The notes: generated from the sequence alone by a model not told the origin. A stretch of DNA of 64,000 nt from Methanofollis tationis (GCF_013377755.1 NZ_JABXWR010000001.1:1065104-1129103), one strand, 5' to 3'. Shown: positions 42,791 through 51,612, counted from the first letter of the stretch. A program made the numbers and translations.

Positions 42791-45700
42791 CGCCCCTCCC
42801 CTTCTTTTTTCCCGTCCGTGACAACGTCACGGGCGACGCCGACGATCGCCGGCCCTTTTCCATCCCAGTCAGGCACCGGTATCAGCCAGGTGTCGAGAGC
42901 GATCTCCCGCCCGAACGAGGCGAGCCTGATCTCCTGCCTGACCGGCCTCCCTTCTGCAAACACCTGCTCTCTCTGTTCGCCGGAAAGGGCACCCGCAAGG
43001 ATCGCCTCGACCGGCACGCCCCGCAGGGCCTCGCCCGGCGTCCTCACCGCCCTGACCTCGCCGCTGGCGCCGGCCACAAAGATGCAGTCGGCGATCACCT
43101 CCAGCATCAGCCAGAGGGTGTTCCTGCTCTTCTCCAGCGCTTCCTGCGCCCGGATATGCCCGCCGATCTCTTCCCTGAGCGAGGTGTTCGCAAAAAGCAG
43201 GTCGGCAGTCTGGCGCCGCACCGTCGCCTCGAGGTTCTGCTGCGCCGCTTTCAGCTCCTCTTCCATCTGCTTGCGGGCCGAAATATCGTTGCCGACGCAG
43301 GTGACGCCGACGATCTCGCCGCCATCCCCGTATATCGCGCGGTTCGTCCACGAGATCCAGACCGGCGTTCCGTCCCGGGTGACGTTCTCGTTCTCGACGT
43401 TCCCGAATCGATCCGGCCTTGCACAGAGAGCGGCGATCATGAACCTGAGGTCCCGACCGGCAGAATCCGTCTCCGGGACGATCAGGCCGAGAACGCTCTT
43501 TCCAAGCACCTCGTCCCGCGTGTAGCCGAAAAAAGCCTCTGCAAACCGGTTGAAAAAGGTGATCCGCCCTTCGGTGTCGAGGGTGAGGATCACCGAGTTG
43601 GCGTTCTCGACGAGGTCCCGGTACTTCGCCTCGCTCTGTTTGAGCGCTTCCTCCGCACTGACCATGCGGGTGACATCCCGGATCGACTCTATCGCACCGA
43701 CCCGGTTTCCGTCCTCGTCGAAGAGCGCCGTCGCCTTGCCCCAGAGATATGCCCCTTTTCCCCCGGCGATGGAGGGGCAGTACGCGCCCCCGATGACGGC
43801 GTGCCGGGTGCGGTCGATGCTGAGGTACGGGGGAAGGTCGTCGCCCTCTCTGTCGATGAGATCGATGAGGATCTCCCGCTCTACGCCGTAGAAGGGAACG
43901 GCGTACTGGTAGTCCCCTCTCCCGATCATCTCCTCCTTCGAGACGCCGGTGAGGTCTTCCATCGCCCGGTTCCAGGCGGTCACCCTCCCGTCCGCGTCGA
44001 TGGTGAAGGTGGCGTCGGGGAGGAACTCGATGATCTCGGCAAGATGCCGGTTCATCCGCCTGAGCCGGCCCTCTGCCTCACGTTCTGCCGTGATATCCCT
44101 GAGAAAGACCGCCGATCTCGGAGAAGGGGATCGCTCGTCCATCACCGCCGCAACAGATACGTCAAAGACCCGCCCTGCTATCGAGACCTCGAAGCGCGCA
44201 TGCGCCTCCCCCTCCGGTGCATCCACCCCGGGCAGGACCTCCCCGAGCGAGCACCCGATCAGGTCTTCTTCAGACCGCCCGAGAAACCGGGCGGCTTCCT
44301 CGTTGAGGTCGAGCACCCGGCCGCCGGCATCGGTGAGGATCGCAAGGTCGTGGGTGGCGTTGAGCAGTTCTTTTGCCTGTTTCTCGCCCCTCTTGAGGCT
44401 CAGGAGGGCATTCCGGCGCTGGATTGCGACCGCCGCCCCGTCGATGAACGTCTCGATCAGGGTAGGGTCCTCGACCACGGTCCCCTTCTTCAGGATGATG
44501 AGCACGCTGCCCAGGTACCGGCCATTCGAGATGATTGGGGCATAGAAGCTCCCGTTGAGGCCAAGGTCCTCCTCGATTTGCCTGCAGGTCTCTTCAGGCA
44601 CGGCGTGCATCAGGATGGTGTAGAGCGGCGGGCCCGGCGCAAGACCGGGTTCCTTAAAATTGTCCCGGTACTCGTCGAGGAACGGGACGGTGATCCCGAC
44701 CGGCGAGGTGCAGAGATACCCGGCCATCACCTCGAGGTCGTGCGGCGAAGCGGCCACCTCCTCTGCGGTCAGGGTATTGTTCACCGGGTCGTACGAGGCG
44801 ATCGCAACGAGGGCGCCGGGCACGAGTTCCCTGGTCTTCTCCGCGATATAACGGTAGAGATCGTCGTCGTCCGTCCTGACAAAGGCCGTCGCCGTCCCGG
44901 AGAGAAACGCCATGTTTTTGAGGTGCCGCTCTTTCTCCGCCTCCACCCTCTTCAGGGCGCTGATGTCCCGGGCGATCGTCGAGGCGCCGATCACCGCCCC
45001 GTCCTCGCCGCGGATCGGGGAGACGGTCAGGGCGACCGTGACCTCGCTCCCGTCCCTGCGGACCCTGGTCGTCTCGATATGCCTGACCGGGAGGCCCTGC
45101 CTGACCTCCTCCACGATCGCCGCCACCTCTGCGCCCAGGTCCGGCGGGACGATGCGGTCTAAGGTCTGCCCGATCATCTCCTCTGCCGTATAGCCGTAGA
45201 GGGCCTCTGCCGCCGGATTCCAGGAGATGACGATTCCGTCAAGGTCTTTTCCGATGATGGCGTCGTCGGTGGACTCGACGATCGAGGCGAGGATGGTGCA
45301 GGTCTCCCACGCCCTCTTCTCCCCGGTGATCTCCTCCAGGATCACCGTCGTCCCGTGCCCCCCGTGCTCAAAACGGGTCGGAAGAATTTTCGCCCGGAAG
45401 ACCGCCCCGTTCTCCCATGCGATCTCGGGGATCACGATCTCTTCGGCCGGGGGATCGGCCAGGACCGACCTGAGCGCCGGGGCCGAGAGGAGCGGGAGAT
45501 CAGGGGGGCCGGCGCCCGGGATCTCTTCCCTGGACAGTCCGGAGAACGCAAGAAACGGGGTGTTGACCTGGATCACCGCCCCGTCCCGGTCGAGGACGGC
45601 GATCAGGTCGTTCGAGGACTCCAGCAGGGCGGAGACCGGGAGGCGGTGAGATGGCGTATACACTCTGGCGGCGCCGATGGTCCTGAGCTCGGCCTCGCCC

Positions 45701-45846
45701 GAGGCCAGGAGGACCTGGAGGTATTTTGCGACAGAGTTCCGGTTCAGGTGCGCTTTTCGCGCGATTTCAGAGATGCTCAATCCTTTCGGGTTGTGCCTGA
45801 TGATCGCCCTGATCTTCGCGATATGGTCTGCCTCGCCCCCGCACAT
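42787..45846 (-). CDS. Large wHTH-PAS-GAF signalling protein without kinase
   Basis: 1019 residues. A winged helix at 1-68 (DHIAKIRAIIRHNPKGLSIS, HLNRNSVAKYLQVLLASGEA) leads a chain of PAS domains (about 70-180, 185-300, 470-590, 600-720, 725-850 and a degenerate one at about 890-1010) with a GAF domain at about 310-460. No HisKA/HATPase, GGDEF or other output domain. Since the DNA-binding part is at the N-terminus, this is probably a one-component regulator that senses redox or small molecules by PAS/GAF; ligand and targets unknown. Overlaps mptA by 4 bases. Confidence 0.8.
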   Translation of the reverse strand: MCGGEADHIAKIRAIIRHNPKGLSISEIARKAHLNRNSVAKYLQVLLASGEAELRTIGAARVYTPSHRLPVSALLESSNDLIAVLDRDGAVIQVNTPFLAFSGLSREEIPGAGPPDLPLLSAPALRSVLADPPAEEIVIPEIAWENGAVFRAKILPTRFEHGGHGTTVILEEITGEKRAWETCTILASIVESTDDAIIGKDLDGIVISWNPAAEALYGYTAEEMIGQTLDRIVPPDLGAEVAAIVEEVRQGLPVRHIETTRVRRDGSEVTVALTVSPIRGEDGAVIGASTIARDISALKRVEAEKERHLKNMAFLSGTATAFVRTDDDDLYRYIAEKTRELVPGALVAIASYDPVNNTLTAEEVAASPHDLEVMAGYLCTSPVGITVPFLDEYRDNFKEPGLAPGPPLYTILMHAVPEETCRQIEEDLGLNGSFYAPIISNGRYLGSVLIILKKGTVVEDPTLIETFIDGAAVAIQRRNALLSLKRGEKQAKELLNATHDLAILTDAGGRVLDLNEEAARFLGRSEEDLIGCSLGEVLPGVDAPEGEAHARFEVSIAGRVFDVSVAAVMDERSPSPRSAVFLRDITAEREAEGRLRRMNRHLAEIIEFLPDATFTIDADGRVTAWNRAMEDLTGVSKEEMIGRGDYQYAVPFYGVEREILIDLIDREGDDLPPYLSIDRTRHAVIGGAYCPSIAGGKGAYLWGKATALFDEDGNRVGAIESIRDVTRMVSAEEALKQSEAKYRDLVENANSVILTLDTEGRITFFNRFAEAFFGYTRDEVLGKSVLGLIVPETDSAGRDLRFMIAALCARPDRFGNVENENVTRDGTPVWISWTNRAIYGDGGEIVGVTCVGNDISARKQMEEELKAAQQNLEATVRRQTADLLFANTSLREEIGGHIRAQEALEKSRNTLWLMLEVIADCIFVAGASGEVRAVRTPGEALRGVPVEAILAGALSGEQREQVFAEGRPVRQEIRLASFGREIALDTWLIPVPDWDGKGPAIVGVARDVVTDGKKEGEGR

Positions 45847-45944
45847 ACAGGATGAAAGTATAATAATAAACCGATAAAAGTATCCCCTTCACGGAGATGC
45901 TAAGGCGCCTGATAAGACCACCCAGAAGAGGGGGAAGATCCCCC

Positions 45945-46448
45945 TCAGTTCAGGGCCGCGACCTCGTCCGCCCACGCCTCGATGGTGGCGAGAACGGCTT
46001 CATCCTCGTACGAGGTGATCCGCACGCTCTCGCGCCCGAAGGTGACGTAGTAGGTCTCCCCGCTCGCGTCGTGGCACTTCAGCTGGCAGCTGAAGGCGTC
46101 GGCGTCCGGGTTGCGCACCGCGTCGCCCCCGAGAGCGGTCTCGAGGGCCGCATCGTTCAGGACGGCGGTCGCCGCGGCGTTGAAGGCCGCCATGTCCGGC
46201 GCCTTCACGGTGACGGTCCCGACGACGTTGCCCTCGAGGTCCTCGTAGTTCACCCGGAGGGTGTAGGACTCGCGGTTGCGCTCGACGCCCTGATGGGTCG
46301 AACCGCCCTGCACGTACTCCACGCACCCGAAGGGGTTGTCGGCGATCACGCCGGCGACGATCGCCTCGAAGGTCGCAATGTCTGCGATCGGGGCCGGGAT
46401 CTGCCGCACAGCGGTCCTGGTGTTGCTGGTCTCGACAAAGTCTACCAT
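45945..46448 (-). CDS. Uncharacterised protein, possibly virus-related
   Basis: 167 residues (MVDFVETSNTRTAVRQIPAP ...), acidic, no signal peptide or membrane segment. It is a mix of strands and helices with one LKCHDASGE turn. I do not recognise the family. GGAG at 46459-46462 before ATG 46448 fits a ribosome site; longer starts add a hydrophobic segment of unlikely codon use. It lies at the left edge of the accessory island, just before a holin-like small gene. A structural virus protein is possible but unproven. Confidence 0.55.
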   Translation of the reverse strand: MVDFVETSNTRTAVRQIPAPIADIATFEAIVAGVIADNPFGCVEYVQGGSTHQGVERNRESYTLRVNYEDLEGNVVGTVTVKAPDMAAFNAAATAVLNDAALETALGGDAVRNPDADAFSCQLKCHDASGETYYVTFGRESVRITSYEDEAVLATIEAWADEVAALN

Positions 46449-46612
46449 TTCTTGTTTCTCCTGCCCGCATGCTCCCGGGCACATGAACAGGCACAGGATA
46501 CTATTACCTGGAGGGATATCTGCCTGCCTTAACATCTGACGGCCGAACGGGCGGGGCGTATGGCAGGGTTAAGAAACGCTCATCTCCCTTCCCGCCGATC
46601 TCCGGGGCAGGT

Positions 46613-46855
46613 ATGAACGAGAAGAGCACCCGCGAGCTGGTCGCCGAGACGGCCCGGGACGTGAAGTGGATCTGCAGGACGCTGCAGCGGATGGAGGAGG
46701 AGGACGCCTGCCGTGAGGGGCGGCTCCGCTCCCTGGAGGGGTGGCGGAGCGAGACGGTGGGGGAGGCCAGACGGGACCGGCAGATCGCCGCCGGGGCCGG
46801 CGGGGTCGTGGGCGGGGCGGTGGCGATCGTGCTGCAGATGCTCGGGTGGGGGTGA
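46613..46855 (+). CDS. Small coiled-coil protein with C-terminal hydrophobic tail
   Basis: 80 residues: MNEKSTRELVAETARDVKWI, charged helix, then a C-terminal glycine/valine-rich membrane-like segment (AAGAGGVVGGAVAIVLQMLG). The layout is like phage XhlA-type or accessory holin proteins. The last 33 bases of the gene recur almost exactly at 47541-47573, next to the mntA promoter, suggesting a local duplication. Function is not known. Confidence 0.5.
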   Translation: MNEKSTRELVAETARDVKWICRTLQRMEEEDACREGRLRSLEGWRSETVGEARRDRQIAAGAGGVVGGAVAIVLQMLGWG

Positions 46856-46859
46856 CGGG

Positions 46860-47187
46860 TCACTCCCCTTCATCCCGGATCATACCCTCGACGGCCTCGT
46901 CAAGGGGATCGAGTTTGGTCTGGATGATATCCCAGAGAATCGTCGGTTTCACCGAGTAATACGAATGGACACTGATGTCCCGGAGCCCGGCAATCTTTCG
47001 CCACTCGATCTCGGGATGGCTGGCGGTGAGGTCGGCCGGGAGATGTTTCACCGCTTCCCCGATGGTGATGAACCGCAGCACGACGGCGTCGAGGCACATC
47101 GGATCGTCCACAACCTCCTCAAACGACCGTTCCCCCACAGAGGGCGTCCCTGATGTCCTCCAGATAGAGCAGGAGGTCCCCAGGCAT
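46860..47187 (-). pseudogene. hepT: HepT-like (DUF86) toxin, frameshifted
   Basis: From ATG 47187 the frame reads MPGDLLLYLEDIRDALCG then hits TGA. The rest (ERSFEEVVDDPMCLDAVVLR...) lies in another frame from a GGGGG run (about 47145). One fewer G would join both parts to a 109-residue HepT with the RX4HXY nuclease motif intact (RDISVHSYY). HepT proteins usually have a further ten or so residues at the junction, so a small deletion may also be present. MntA antitoxin lies just upstream. A GTG at 47138 could still express a 92-residue C-terminal part. Confidence 0.65.
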
Positions 47188-47464
47188 AGACCACCTCCCC
47201 CAGGACGGTGCTCCTGATCCCGGGCTTTAACGTATCGGCAATGACGAGATCGGCCGGCCGGCCCAGGAGGTCTTCGAGGTAGAACTTGAGGTCCATGAAA
47301 TGGTCGAAGGTCTCCTCCCCCTCCCTGAACTCCACCAGAATGTCGATGTCGCTTTCCGGGGTGGCCTCGCCCCGCACGACCGACCCGAAGACGCCGATGC
47401 GTGCCACACCGTAGCGTTCCCGGATGGTGCGGAGGTTCTGGCGGACCAGGGCGAGAGGGTGCAT
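47048..47464 (-). CDS. mntA: MntA-like nucleotidyltransferase antitoxin
   Basis: 138 residues. Minimal nucleotidyltransferase fold with GS-X10-DXD intact (GSVVRGEATPESDIDILVEF) and the following helix DHFMDLKFYLEDLLG. MntA proteins silence HepT by AMPylating its tyrosine. The normal end is near VVYA; here translation runs a further 44 residues through the start of hepT, giving an unrelated basic tail. TATA-like CTATAAAT at about 47493-47500 is 30 bases before ATG 47464. Antitoxin partner of the damaged hepT. Confidence 0.75.
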   Translation of the reverse strand: MHPLALVRQNLRTIRERYGVARIGVFGSVVRGEATPESDIDILVEFREGEETFDHFMDLKFYLEDLLGRPADLVIADTLKPGIRSTVLGEVVYAWGPPALSGGHQGRPLWGNGRLRRLWTIRCASTPSCCGSSPSGKR

Positions 47465-47652
47465 ATCTGGTTTCGGGTGGCGCGTGCGTTCATTTATAGT
47501 GTTCGGATGGGCTGTGCCGCATGATGGGGCCGGGCAGGAGGTGGCGATCGTGCTGCAGATGTTCGGGGGGGGTGAGGGGTTACCCGTGCCGGAAAGAGCC
47601 TTTGGGATCTCTCGGGAGATCATCACACCACATCACTCCTTATCACACCACA

Positions 47653-48969
47653 TCACGGTGACCCCCTCGTCTCCCTGAACAGGACATAGTGCATGTCCCG
47701 CCGAGATTCGCCCCGCCGTTCAAGAACATGCTTTGCGACCATGTCGTGCAGGTCTCTCAGTGCGGTGCTGGCACCGACGGCGTTGAGTTCCTGGTACTGA
47801 CCATTGGTGATGGTGCCGTGCTCCTTGAGGTAGGAGACGGCTGCGATCTGTCGCTCGTTCAGACCGATCTCCTGCAGATACTCATCGGTGAAGGAACTCA
47901 TACGCATGGTGAGCGTGAAGCCGAGGGGCGTGCTGACGATCTCTGGCGCCGGCAGGTTTTCCTCCTTCAGTGCCCGGAGGATCCGCTCGATCCCTGACCC
48001 GTAACGCTCCACCAGGCCGGCACGGTAGAAGACATCGGCGATACGGGGGTTGCGGAGGTAGGAGTAGTGCTCCCTGAGGATCATCTCGATGGTGACACCC
48101 TCGGGGAGGCGGCCCGGGTTGTGGAAGCGGATGTGGTCATCGAAGATCCTGACCTGGGTCTGGACGGTGTTGTTGAAGTAGTCCCGGTGGATGAGGGCAT
48201 TGAGCAGGGCCTCCCGGATCGCCGGGAGGGGATAGTCCCAGACCTCCTTTCGCTGGAAAGACTCCTGCATCGCCTCCCCGGAGATGTCGTAGCGGACGCC
48301 GATGTAATTCTTGATGGTCCGCTCGGCTTCCTCGAACTGGGCGAAGAGGTTGCCCCTGATCTCGTGGTCGCCGATGATGATGTCGGCCCGCCTGAACCTG
48401 CCGATCCGCAGGATCGTGTTCGGGAAGTGGCGCTGCGGGTCGGTGCCGAAGAGGACGACGGCGCCGTTGGTGATGCGGCCGTCCCTGATGAGGCCGAGAC
48501 GGCGGAGGACGGCCTCGACCGGTTCGTCAGGGTCGATGGCCGTGAGGCGGCCGGCTTTCCGGGCGAGGGCGAGGAACCGCCGGACACTCGCCGCGTCGAT
48601 CTCGTCGGGGTCGAACGTCCCGGTGACGCTTTCCCACTCGATGCTCTCCTGGAAATAGCCCCGCAGTTCGTCCGGGAGCATCTCGCGGGTGGTGTCGCCG
48701 ACGCGGGTGTAGTAGCGGCCTTCATAGGCGACCAGCGTGCGGCTCTGCTCGACGGTGACGATGAGGATATTTTTGCCGTCGATCTCGTGGGTCTCGATGA
48801 CCGGGTGGAGGCCGAGCCTGCTTGTGATGCTGTCTGCGAGTTTTTTCTGGGCGTTGTTGCGCAGGTCGATGCCGGTGACGGCGTGGTCGCGGTCCCTGAC
48901 GCCGAGGACGGCCGTGCCGCCGGCGGTGTTGGCGAAGGCGGAGAGGAGTTTGTAGAAGGTGCTGCTCAC
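47653..48969 (-). CDS. AlbA_2 (Schlafen-type)/GHKL ATPase-domain protein, 5' end uncertain
   Basis: 438 residues from the first start codon (GTG 48969): SSTFYKLLSAFANTAGGTAV opens an AlbA_2 domain (often called RecG-like), followed by a GHKL-type ATPase region (PAIREALLNALIHRDYFNNT, FHNPGRLPEGVT, ERYGSGIERILRALKEE) and a C-terminal winged helix (NERQIAAVSYLKEHGTITNG). The conserved AlbA_2 start DGRQIDFKEEV lies upstream of GTG 48969 and is open for over 200 bases without ATG or GTG, so the real start may be lost or non-standard. Such proteins are frequent in defence and transfer islands. Confidence 0.65.
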   Translation of the reverse strand: MSSTFYKLLSAFANTAGGTAVLGVRDRDHAVTGIDLRNNAQKKLADSITSRLGLHPVIETHEIDGKNILIVTVEQSRTLVAYEGRYYTRVGDTTREMLPDELRGYFQESIEWESVTGTFDPDEIDAASVRRFLALARKAGRLTAIDPDEPVEAVLRRLGLIRDGRITNGAVVLFGTDPQRHFPNTILRIGRFRRADIIIGDHEIRGNLFAQFEEAERTIKNYIGVRYDISGEAMQESFQRKEVWDYPLPAIREALLNALIHRDYFNNTVQTQVRIFDDHIRFHNPGRLPEGVTIEMILREHYSYLRNPRIADVFYRAGLVERYGSGIERILRALKEENLPAPEIVSTPLGFTLTMRMSSFTDEYLQEIGLNERQIAAVSYLKEHGTITNGQYQELNAVGASTALRDLHDMVAKHVLERRGESRRDMHYVLFRETRGSP

Positions 48970-49141
48970 CTCTTCCTTGAAGTCGATCTGCCGCCCGTCC
49001 GGGAGCGATACCCCGCCGGTCCCTGCGTCAGCACATGGTGTGTCTTCTTCTTTGAGGGTTTTGGGATCCTCCCGGTCGCCCGGGTAGCGACAGGTGAGGG
49101 CGTCGCGGAAGGAGGCGACGACCCGCTCCTGCGTGAGACGC

Positions 49142-49759
49142 TCACAACGTGTCTCTTCCGGGGCCTTTCGCGAGCGCAGCCCGGCCCTGACCGGTGAGGC
49201 GGTACTTCTGGTGCCGGCTGCCCGGTTTTTCAGGGATGGTGTAATCGATCATCTCCTCGGCCAGGAGCTGGCGGACGACCTTGTTGAGCTGACCCGAGAT
49301 CTCTTTCTGCCCGAGCCCCCGCGAGAGTTCCCCTTTGGACTTCGGGCCGCTCTCCAGGAGCAGGAGGACTCTCGTCTCCAGTGACTCTGGCCGTGACTCT
49401 GGCCGTGACTCTGGCCGTGACTCTGGCTGCGGCGCCCGACCGGGGGCCGGAGCCCGGCGGATGAACGTCTAGAACCCGTCGCTGACGGCGAACTCCGGTT
49501 CCGGCATACCTGCCTCGGTGCAGCGCCGGATCATGTCCCGCGTTCCCGTGCCCATCCGCTCGATGTAGCCGGCGAGATACATCGGCTCGGCGAGAAGCGG
49601 GTTGCCCGGCACCGAGCCATGGGCCTCCCGGAGTTTCTCGAGGGTCAGGGACGGCGGGAGGGTGCCCGGGTTCCAGACTTCCAGGCGGTCGGCAAAGAGC
49701 ATCACCTGCACGCTGCTGGTGCTGGTGTAGTCGCGGTGGGCGACGGCGTTCCCATGCGG
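49142..49759 (-). pseudogene. Truncated AlbA_2/GHKL protein with premature stop
   Basis: On the minus strand the frame begins in the middle of a GHKL domain (NAVAHRDYTSTSSVQVMLFA), continues to GTGTRDMIRRC and VSDGF, meets TAG at 49471-49469, and goes on in the same frame as TFIRRAPAPGRAPQ, a PESR repeat and a winged helix (SKGELSRGLGQKEISGQLNK) ending at 49142. The AlbA_2 part upstream is missing, replaced by the hicB promoter. So it is a broken relative of the gene at 47653-48969. Confidence 0.7.
49380..49428. repeat. 12-bp tandem repeat, four units
   Basis: Four copies of GTGACTCTGGCC in a row (last unit slightly changed), coding the minus-strand peptide PESR repeated four times. It is inside the broken AlbA_2-like gene, between its GHKL part and its winged helix. 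Confidence 0.8.
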
Positions 49760-49804
49760 TGCCGGACGATTACGTATAAATTCCAGGAACTGACAGGTAG
49801 GAGT

Positions 49805-50008
49805 ATGAAACTGCGGGTTGTGCTTGAACCCTCTGAAGAAGGCGGGTATACCGTCTATGTTCCAGGCCTTCCCGGCTGCATCAGCGAGGGGGAGACGAAG
49901 GAAGAGGCCCTGAACAATATCAGGGAGGCGATCGCGTTGTATCTCGAAACGGTTGAGGACGATTATATCTCTACCGAAACCTCCGAAGAGGTCGAGATCG
50001 CGGTATGA
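49805..50008 (+). CDS. hicB: HicB-like antitoxin
   Basis: 67 residues: KLRVVLEPSEEGGYTVYVPG then LPGCISEGETKEEALNNIRE, the partial RNase-H fold of HicB. Length matches short HicB without a DNA-binding tail. TATA-like CGTATAAATT at 49772-49781 is 28 bases before ATG 49805, so the transcript is leaderless. Overlaps the toxin gene as ATGA, antitoxin first. Confidence 0.88.
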   Translation: MKLRVVLEPSEEGGYTVYVPGLPGCISEGETKEEALNNIREAIALYLETVEDDYISTETSEEVEIAV

Positions 50009-50232
50009 ACCGGGTGCCGGCCCTGAACTACGACAGGATCGTCACGGCTCTCCAGAGGGATGGATGGGTCGTGGTCCGCCAGCGGGGCAGCCATATCCGC
50101 CTGCACAAGCGCCTGCCCGATACGACCCTGAAACTGACCGTGCCCATGCATACGCCGGTCAAGCGTTCGACCCTCTCGCACATTTTAAAGCAGGCCCACA
50201 TCACGGTCGAAGAGTTGAACGATCTTCTCTAG
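50005..50232 (+). CDS. hicA: HicA-like mRNA interferase toxin
   Basis: 75 residues: double-stranded-RNA-binding-like fold with LNYDRIVTALQRDGWVVVRQ, catalytic histidine in RGSHIRLHK and VPMHTPVKRSTLSHILKQAH. Cleaves mRNA when HicB is lost. Follows hicB with an ATGA overlap. Complete and apparently functional. Confidence 0.88.
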   Translation: MNRVPALNYDRIVTALQRDGWVVVRQRGSHIRLHKRLPDTTLKLTVPMHTPVKRSTLSHILKQAHITVEELNDLL

Positions 50233-50393
50233 GCCCATCGTGCCCCCGCACCGTGCGAACCGGGTGGGGTCCTCCTCCGTGCAACAGTGTGAATAGGGAG
50301 TCCTGAGAGAAAAGGCGCCGCGGGCGTTCAACGCCGGGGCGTTCTGGGGGGTATCACCCGCCCGCGTTCACTTCCGCCCCGCACACGCCTCGC

Positions 50394-50404
50394 CCATTTA
50401 TATT
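50394..50404 (+). promoter_or_regulatory. TATA box of the Orc1/Cdc6 gene
   Basis: ATTTATATTTC, 25 bases before ATG 50425. Confidence 0.5.
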
Positions 50405-50424
50405 TCAGGAGAGATGGACTCCCC

Positions 50425-51612
50425 ATGACCCAACCCCCCCTCATGGCCGACCAGACGCTCTTCCGCGACCACAGCGTCTTCGACATCACCTACCTCCCCG
50501 AGACCTTCAACTACCGCGACACCCAGCTCACCGACCTTGCCTTCGCCCTGCGGCCGACGCTCCAGGGCGCCCGCCCCATAAACACGGTGCTCCGCGGGCC
50601 GCCCGGCACCGGGAAGACCACCGCCGTGCGCCGGATCTTCGCCGAGGTCGAGGAAGCGACCCGCGTGGCGGTGCCGGTGCTCGTCTCCTGCCAGGTCCAC
50701 CGCACGCCCTATGCGGTCTTCGGCCAGGTTTATCTCGCCCTCTTCGGCCAGGCGCCCCCGGCGTCCGGCATCCCGCTCAGGCGGCTCATGGGCCGGATCG
50801 CCCGGGAGTTGACCCGCCGGGGTGCGGTGCTCGTCGTCTGCCTGGACGATGCCGGCTACCTCCTCCCGGACAACGTGTTAAACGACCTGCTCGCCGGGAT
50901 CCTCAGGATGCCGGAGGGCTATCCCGGGACGCGGACCGGGGTGGTGCTGGTCGTCTCCGGGGTGGACGTCGACCTCGTCCGCTGCCTGGACCCGGCGACG
51001 CGCTCGGTGCTCCAGGCCTCCGAGGTCTATTTCCCCCTGTATACGCCGGGGGAGATCCGGGCGATCCTCTCTGACCGCATCCGGGCCGGGCTGTACCCCG
51101 GCGTTGTGCCGCCGGCGGCGCTCGACCTCATGGTGGAGCGGACGCACGCCTGCGGGGACCTCCGGGTGGGGCTGGAGATGGTCCGGCTGGCGGCGGTTGC
51201 GGCCGAAAAGGAAGCCCGGCGGGGGGTGACGACGGCGGACGTGCTCGCCGCGTATGCGGCCTCCCGGGACCTGCGGGCGGCACAGGCGGTCGCCTCCCTG
51301 GACGCCGGGGAGCGGGCGGTGCTGGAGGCGATCGTGGCGGCGGGCCTGGAGGACGAGGAGGAGCCGGTGATCTCCGGGCAGGTGTACGGGCTGGTCGGGG
51401 GCCGGATGCGGATGAGTTATACGGCGTTTCACGAGCGGCTGCGGAGGCTGGAACTCCTCAGGCTGGTGGACCTGGCCGTGACGAGGAGGCGGGGGCTGAC
51501 GCGGGTGATCCTGGTGCGGGAGGGGGTGGAGGAGGTGCTCCAGGTTCCGGCAGGTTCATCGGGGGTGCCGGTGAACGGTCCTGCAGGAGTGTGCGACGAT
51601 GAAAAATGTTGA
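50425..51612 (+). CDS. Orc1/Cdc6-family replication initiator-like AAA protein
   Basis: 395 residues. FRDHSVFDITYLPETFNYRD start of archaeal Orc1/Cdc6, Walker A LRGPPGTGKTTAV (about residue 60), Walker B VLVVCLDDAGYL, sensor 1 VVLVVSGVD, sensor 2 ACGDLRVGLEMVRLAA, and a C-terminal winged helix (QVYGLVGGRMRMSYTAFHER). The accessory context and GC-rich, alanine-rich make-up suggest an extra paralogue rather than the main initiator. No obvious origin-recognition boxes are seen in the 190 bases upstream. Leaderless start with TATA at 50394. A 59-residue gene overlaps its 3' end. Confidence 0.8.
   Translation: MTQPPLMADQTLFRDHSVFDITYLPETFNYRDTQLTDLAFALRPTLQGARPINTVLRGPPGTGKTTAVRRIFAEVEEATRVAVPVLVSCQVHRTPYAVFGQVYLALFGQAPPASGIPLRRLMGRIARELTRRGAVLVVCLDDAGYLLPDNVLNDLLAGILRMPEGYPGTRTGVVLVVSGVDVDLVRCLDPATRSVLQASEVYFPLYTPGEIRAILSDRIRAGLYPGVVPPAALDLMVERTHACGDLRVGLEMVRLAAVAAEKEARRGVTTADVLAAYAASRDLRAAQAVASLDAGERAVLEAIVAAGLEDEEEPVISGQVYGLVGGRMRMSYTAFHERLRRLELLRLVDLAVTRRRGLTRVILVREGVEEVLQVPAGSSGVPVNGPAGVCDDEKC

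Noticed and set aside
42223-45162. 979-residue open frame on the plus strand
   Set aside because: It runs antisense to the PAS/GAF sensor and overlaps mptA; composition is arginine/glycine/proline-rich, typical of a shadow frame.
47621-47655. Two direct copies of ATCACACCACATCAC
   Set aside because: Only two units with a short gap; too few and no cas genes in the window, so not a CRISPR array.
49380-49428. Tandem 12-bp repeats as a possible CRISPR or iteron array
   Set aside because: The unit is 12 bp in frame with a coding PESR repeat; no spacers and no replication context.
50233-50424. Replication origin upstream of the Orc1/Cdc6-like gene
   Set aside because: No repeated origin-recognition-box-like motif or AT-rich unwinding element is visible in this GC-rich gap.
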